64,000 bases of DNA, taken from NCBI RefSeq assembly GCF_002866925.1, contig NZ_PKUQ01000022.1, positions 124,001 to 188,000 of the forward strand, given 5' to 3'. The DNA is from Cohaesibacter celericrescens (GTDB lineage Bacteria; Pseudomonadota; Alphaproteobacteria; Rhizobiales; Cohaesibacteraceae). Position 1 is the first letter of the stretch; every line of letters starts with the position of its first letter. The notes under the pieces were generated by a model. The model ran no database searches, had not been told where the DNA came from, and saw nothing but the letters and a program-made list of their open reading frames with translations. Made by a program: the position numbers and the translations under genes. Positions 63,331-64,000 of this stretch are shown here, in pieces.

Positions 63331-64000
63331 AGAAATAACACGTCCTCTTCTTCCAAATAGGTGCCCTCGTCCGGTTCATCAGCCATGGCCATGCCAAGCG
63401 CCATGATCAGCGCAACCGCGCCGTCAATCTTCTTTTCAACCGATGGTTTGCGAGGGAAAACATTGTCGTTGGCGTCAGCCTTGGCGATGACGTTTGACAT
63501 CATCCAGGTCAAAACCGCATTGCCGTCATGGTGCAAGCGCCCGTCTTTCAACAAAGCCTCGACCCACTTCATAGGCTCGGAAAGATTGGCCACCCGTTGC
63601 GGGATCTCGACCACCTCTATGTGCAGCTCATCTTGGATTTCTTGCACAAGCTGTGTCGCGCCCCATGGGTCATAGCCAACGCGTTCATAGGGAAAGGTTT
63701 CGTGATCGTCTTCGATATCATCCTTGATGACCGAAAAGTCGATGATATTGCCGTCAGTGACTTGCAACGCACCACTGTCTTTCCATTCGTGATAATGCTT
63801 TTTTTCGGGATCATCCGCCGTCTCGGACGGCAAATAGAAGCGCGGACCAATCACAAAATAATGGTGCTTGCCCTCGATCAACGATCGCCACAAGCTAACA
63901 TTGGCGGTAATGTCAATTTTGCTGGACAGATCGAGCGCCGCGAAACGCGCCACATCAGCACCGGCTGGAATGGTCAAATCCGGATTGGCCTGTCGTCGCC
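63327..64000 (-). CDS. terminase large subunit, C-terminal part (5' end outside window)
   Basis: The frame is open to the window edge, leaving 224 residues of the nuclease domain. AALDLSSKIDIT holds the metal-binding Asp of the RNase H-like nuclease, GYDPWGATQLVQEI is the second metal-binding region and the downstream KIDGAVALIMALG has the third Asp. This is the HK97-type TerL pattern. The N-terminal ATPase and the small subunit lie to the right. Confidence 0.92.
   Translation of the reverse strand, partial: RRQANPDLTIPAGADVARFAALDLSSKIDITANVSLWRSLIEGKHHYFVIGPRFYLPSETADDPEKKHYHEWKDSGALQVTDGNIIDFSVIKDDIEDDHETFPYERVGYDPWGATQLVQEIQDELHIEVVEIPQRVANLSEPMKWVEALLKDGRLHHDGNAVLTWMMSNVIAKADANDNVFPRKPSVEKKIDGAVALIMALGMAMADEPDEGTYLEEEDVLFL

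Larger units (their letters stand above)
41167..64000. mobile_element. siphovirus-type prophage with RcGTA-like head and tail genes, left end (right end outside window)
   Basis: From the dusA 5' end to the window edge every recognisable gene is phage-related. They comprise a tyrosine recombinase, lysis genes, and a continuous minus-strand morphogenesis operon from terminase to fibres. At least 22.8 kb is visible. Repressor, replication genes and the right attachment site are expected to the right. No gene in the visible part is broken, so the element may be functional. The order from terminase to megatron matches the RcGTA cluster gene for gene. Confidence 0.93.

Noticed and set aside
1..64000. 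CRISPR arrays, insertion sequences and rRNA operons
   Set aside because: I saw no regularly spaced repeats, transposase motifs or ribosomal RNA sequence anywhere in the window.

Overview
The window looks like a chromosome segment of an alphaproteobacterium of the Hyphomicrobiales (Rhizobiales) type, with a prophage filling its right third. The organism call rests on gene content and order: gph / rpiA-DUF2059-gor, pssA-psd, cobT / cobS-DUF1289-TIGR02281 protease, and moaA followed by mobAB. A marine Cohaesibacter-like genus is possible, but I cannot settle that from sequence alone.

Region 1 (1-9.4 kb) is housekeeping: the 3' part of an RND efflux pump, phosphatidylethanolamine synthesis (pssA, psd), a glutathione-linked set (gor, GNAT, gamma-glutamylcyclotransferase), DUF2059, rpiA and gph. 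Region 2 (9.7-18.8 kb) holds a GntR-controlled cluster that fits hydroxyproline catabolism (DapA-type deaminase plus 4-hydroxyproline 2-epimerase), a DsbA-like isomerase, class I fumarase, a small Cys-bearing autotransporter, an L,D-transpeptidase and a DUF971 protein. Region 3 (19-26.5 kb) has molybdenum cofactor genes (moaA, mobA, mobB) around three transporters and an Mrp-type Fe-S carrier. Region 4 (26.9-41.2 kb) has a polar amino-acid ABC transporter without its ATPase, glyS without glyQ, a beta-hydroxyacid dehydrogenase whose 3' end is duplicated, an Lrp regulator, a uracil-DNA glycosylase-like protein, a membrane histidine kinase, cobT/cobS, DUF1289, a retropepsin-like protease, a TSUP transporter and dusA.

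Region 5 (about 41.1 kb to the right edge) is a prophage next to the 5' end of dusA. A tyrosine recombinase faces away from dusA, and nearly all other phage genes run on the minus strand toward it. Read in transcription order they are terminase, portal, protease, capsid, connectors, tail tube, tail chaperones, tape measure, distal tail, hub, NlpC peptidase, TIM-barrel megatron, spike base, fibre-like proteins, endolysin, holin and an overlapping spanin pair. This is the gene order of the Rhodobacter gene transfer agent (RcGTA), but in an integrase-bearing element with a full lysis cassette and a much longer tape measure. Early genes and the second attachment site lie beyond the window.

The most notable signals are in the prophage: a lambda-type GGGAAAG slippery site exactly where a -1 shift joins the two halves of the tail assembly chaperone; a 56-codon gene coupled at both ends by ATGA overlaps; a 15-bp motif repeated upstream of the spike-base and endolysin genes, with a looser copy before the holin gene; repeated TACGA elements before the integrase; and two unexplained membrane-protein genes that may be cargo.
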